From positions 33,397,840-33,461,839 of the forward strand of contig CM017563.1 of NCBI GenBank assembly GCA_007844125.1: a stretch of DNA of 64,000 bases, in the 5' to 3' direction. Source of the DNA: Sinonovacula constricta (taxonomy: Eukaryota > Mollusca > Bivalvia > Cardiida > Solecurtidae). Of this stretch, positions 60,852 to 64,000 are shown piece by piece. The notes beneath the pieces were generated by a model that did not search any database, was not told where the DNA came from, and worked only from the letters and a program-made list of their open reading frames with translations. Position numbers and translations under genes: made by a program. Each line of letters starts with the position of its first letter. The first letter of the stretch is position 1.

Positions 60852-61170
60852 TTTTTTTGTTTATTTGGTTCATCGTCCCACCAACAGTATTTCAGTTAAC
60901 TGGAGACAGTGTTCTCTTGAATGAGATATGGTGCTGCCTTCACTATGTATAGCATGCCGTGAACACATGGCATGATACCACACCCAGTCACATTATCCTG
61001 ACACCGGGCCAACCAGTCGTGGAACTACCCTTATATTTGCTTGAGCGTTAGCAAGGGAGCTATACCACTACCCTATTTTAACTACTTTGGTATGTCGCTG
61101 TCCGGGATCGAACCCGGGGCCTCCCGTACCTGGAGCCGACGCTCTACCGATTGCGCTACCAGGTCTAGTT
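60852..61170 (-). repeat. SINE-B copy, 7-bp target-site duplication
   Basis: This is the best preserved tRNA-like head of the family: on the minus strand TAGCGCAATCGGTAGAGCG (box A) and GGGTTCGATCCCGG (box B). The tail is at the left. TTTATTA flanks both sides (60845-60851, 61171-61177). Confidence 0.93.
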
Positions 61171-61179
61171 TTTATTAAA

Positions 61180-62760
61180 TGGAAGAGTATAAAGTTTAAA
61201 TTAGTTCATATGGTCTACATGTTTAAACACAAAGCACAAGATGCGTACAACAAATTATGTGAAGAATAATATGGAGAGAATGTACTGAAGTTTTTTCCGA
61301 AAGTTGACACATTTCAATGCTACGTGTAACTGAAAAATGTACTTCTATTGTGTATTTTTTATTTGAGCAAACTCCGTTAGTATTTAGGTGTTTAGGATAA
61401 AATGTAATGAGAGAAACAACTACAAATGACACCTTACTGTTATCTTGCTAAAACACTTACACATTGACATATATTCTATTTATCCAACCACTTGCATCTG
61501 ATGTTCTTCTATTCATTAAATCACTGTTTCTAGTAAATTTAACCAACAACAACACTATTTTGTGAACGATGCCTATTTCTAAGCGGACATTTGATGGAAT
61601 AGACGTAATTTCTATAAGCTGTAATGAGCTTTTTATTGCGGGGTACAAAAACAACAGCAGCCGTGTAGTTCACTAAGGTGTGGCACAAAAAAACATTCTT
61701 ACATCAGGAAATGACGCTGAGGAAAACAACTCAAAAGCTATTCAATACTAGCTCTTCTTTCATTAGGAAAATGTCTTCATTTTTTTAAAAAAGATGTTAT
61801 TTGGAGACAAAATCTATACTTTAGTCTGTATTAAATTATTTATTCAGAAACCCACGTACATGTAAATAGTTCTCATTATACGAGTTTTTTTTTACGTATT
61901 TTTAGATTGACTTTTGGACACTTTACCATTAGGAGTGTCGAATTTTTCCTAACGTTTGAATGCAACTTAAATTGTAAGTATTGTTCAATGTCGCTTTATA
62001 ATACAAGATACCTTCGCAACGCATATTACCTCCAACCACAAATAAAACGATGTTATGACAACACTAAGTTTAGAATGTTTTAAAACCGTTTTGTTGTTAT
62101 GAGATACATAACATTTTACGTAGTGCTTGATTAATAACTGGTAGTATTTGTACTGCATTTACTTTGAAATAGTAACAAACGTGTCAACAATGTCAAGCCA
62201 CTCTGAAATGACAATGCCAAACATGAGTTACTTTTGTCTATATGCTTTATGTATCATGGTTTTATGCATATTTCACTATAAATGATAAAAGATCGCTAGA
62301 AGGGGACAAGTAGTAGAGATTCCATTCCTTGGCAAACAATTCTGTTTTCATGTCCCACGTTTATTCCGAATTTGAAGCAAATGCTACATTTATCAGGGAT
62401 GAATTAAGTTCAAAACAAGATACAATTGACATACAGGTACCCACATTGATAGGATAAGTCAGTATGATGCTTCATCTAATAGAAAAAAAAACACGGAGCA
62501 GTACAAGGTGCAAGTCTCTTGTAACACTTGAAGCCGAGACACACCGGTCAAGTAAACAGATTTGCAAAAGATCTAAACATATACGAAGTTGTCCGTGAAT
62601 ATCTTTCTCGTAAGGGAAAGTACTAACTTTAAAAAGGAAGACAACTTTATGTCTAACCAGGATAGCTTATGCATAAAAATGCTAATGATTTACGTGCTTA
62701 AATTATTATTTTTATGATTATTTTCATTTTATTCGAAACGATCTGGAATTAAATTATCCA
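61180..62760. other. no gene seen
   Basis: AT-rich DNA without supported exons. Confidence 0.4.
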
Positions 62761-62763
62761 CAG

Positions 62764-62996
62764 CTGTCTCTCCTTTCCTTAACATTAATAATTTATATTC
62801 CTTCAAGGATGTATATTTTGACCAGTATCTGCTTGAAACAAACAACGTGTTCGATAAAATTTCAAGCATCGCAATATTGCACGGCTGTTCTTTGATGAAA
62901 TCAGTTTCGCATTTACAAGATAGCATTATAGCGCGTGGCTTACATGCAGGCATTGTCAAAATCGATACAAGGATAATGAAAGTACTGGGAAATTAG
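62764..62996 (+). CDS. candidate terminal exon, unknown protein
   Basis: After ATTATCCACAG the plus strand is open in phase 1 for 76 codons to TAG (62994-62996). The sequence is well balanced: VSPFLNINNLYSFKDVYFDQ, then a helix-like run with Asp, Lys and Ile, one cysteine (HGCS), and IIARGLHAGIVKIDTRIMKV at the end. There is no ATG start, so an upstream exon is required. The antisense strand is also open (62729-62959), and the polypyrimidine tract is weak. Confidence 0.3.
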
Positions 62997-62999
62997 CGA

Positions 63000-63810
63000 G
63001 ACCTTTGTCTTATGCATCATACTGTATAGCTAATGTTGGTTTACCAATTCTTTTTGCGGGTAAGAAGATATAGTAACGTATACATTGTTTTACGCCAATT
63101 CATTCTTCAAGGCCATAGGTCATTAATATTTACGGTTGTTCACATTAAATCGCTTTTGATGGAGCCGGAGAAGTTGTAAATTGGGTGGTCAGTTACTGAC
63201 ATTTTTAGGCATGAAATACGAATAATCCATCAGAGTCTGTATTTAGTAACATCTTATTTCATAAACAAAAAAGGATTTATTATTGTCTAATAGTATCAAG
63301 ATGTCATGATATAAATCAAAGTTTGTACCGATTTGTATTTTTCAAGAATCCGCTGTAAATTATAGTTTCTTATTTTAACTTATAACTCATTTTTCTGCCT
63401 ATATTAAGCAATTTGAACTTTTTTCACGGGTTGCATGTTTATACTTTTCTTGTAAAAAACTTCACTGTTTGTTTGCCAATATATTCAACATCTTTAATGT
63501 ATTGTGCTAGAAAATCACTTTATTCACTCAATTATGCATCGACATTTGCAGATGTATTGTTTGGGATAACATAATGTAAAAAGAAATGAAAAAAAACTTT
63601 AAAACAGTCGTCTGAATGTCGCAAATGAAATGTTGATGCAGCTGCAGACGGTATCAGTTATGTTTGTTTGGAGTTGTTCAATTCTTAATGTTACACAATG
63701 TTTGATGTCATATTTCATGTAATGAATACAAATCGAAGCGTGTTCGATACATGGGTTTTAAAATTAAAACACATAAATACAAATACTAAACTGGATTTAT
63801 ATCGCAAAAG
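63000..63810. other. no gene seen
   Basis: AT-rich DNA. Confidence 0.4.
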
Positions 63811-63811
63811 T

Positions 63812-63882
63812 TACATTTACCATATGTGTATATTTACATTTACCATAAGTGTATATTTACATTTACCATAAGTGTATTTACA
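63812..63882. repeat. 23-bp tandem repeat, three copies
   Basis: CATTTACCATA(T/A)GTGTATATTTA repeated, the last copy lacking TA. Confidence 0.95.
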
Positions 63883-64000
63883 GCTTATCCAAACAAGCGA
63901 GAGTTGAACTTTAAAATCGACCTGCTAAAAATAGGGGTTCACTCAGCAACGTTTTGTCCGTTACTTGTGCAGGGGAACGTCTTTCATTTTATTTCAAAAA

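Noticed and set aside
62729..62959. Minus-strand 76-codon frame with AATAAA overlapping the stop
   Set aside because: Codon-aligned antisense of the plus-strand candidate at 62764; its composition (clustered Cys, Met) is less protein-like. Strand remains uncertain.

Overview
This is a stretch of animal nuclear DNA, AT-rich (about two thirds A+T by eye) and gene-poor. It has no bacterial-style operons and no long uninterrupted genes. What can be seen is short exons with GT/AG splice sites, tRNA-derived SINEs with target-site duplications, small terminal-inverted-repeat (TIR) elements, and many long (TA)n, (CA)n and GATA microsatellites. This texture fits an invertebrate genome, and a bivalve mollusc is my best guess. 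That guess is inference; no marker gene in the window proves it.

Layout. 0-8.5 kb holds a possible first coding exon at 383, a block of tRNA-derived SINE debris, a hairpin MITE and an ambiguous membrane-protein exon at 3.3 kb. From about 8.9 to 38.7 kb the DNA is built largely from diverged copies of the same multi-kilobase unit: best seen at 8.9-12.6, 12.7-16.4, 18.0-18.7, 27.2-31.5 and 33.3-38.7 kb, with inverted fragments at 16.9 and 22-26 kb. Later insertions (a 670-bp pogo/Tigger-like TIR element, a SINE) sit in one copy and are missing from its sisters. Inside this mosaic lies a candidate two-exon gene for a small cysteine-containing secreted peptide (21871-22070 joined to 24486-24594). 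39.4-40.3 kb has two likely exons of two genes on opposite strands, the right-hand one followed by polyadenylation signals. 41-55 kb is mostly repeats with a few weak exon candidates.

The best gene is on the minus strand at 58116-55023. It has three exons, both introns in phase 1, a signal peptide on exon 1 and a predicted secreted product of 137 residues. Its introns contain a SINE-A copy, a (CA)n tract, a recent 66-bp tandem duplication and a 21-bp minisatellite. Beyond it, 58.6-59.1 kb is an intact 521-bp TIR element with a second, decayed copy at 9.8 kb, 60.9 kb is a SINE-B, and 62.8 kb is a possible terminal exon.

No rRNA, functional tRNA, CRISPR array or provirus was seen. The genes visible do not form a recognisable pathway; the common theme is small secreted or membrane proteins scattered in repeat-dense DNA. 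Coordinates of diverged repeats are approximate because they come from reading by eye.
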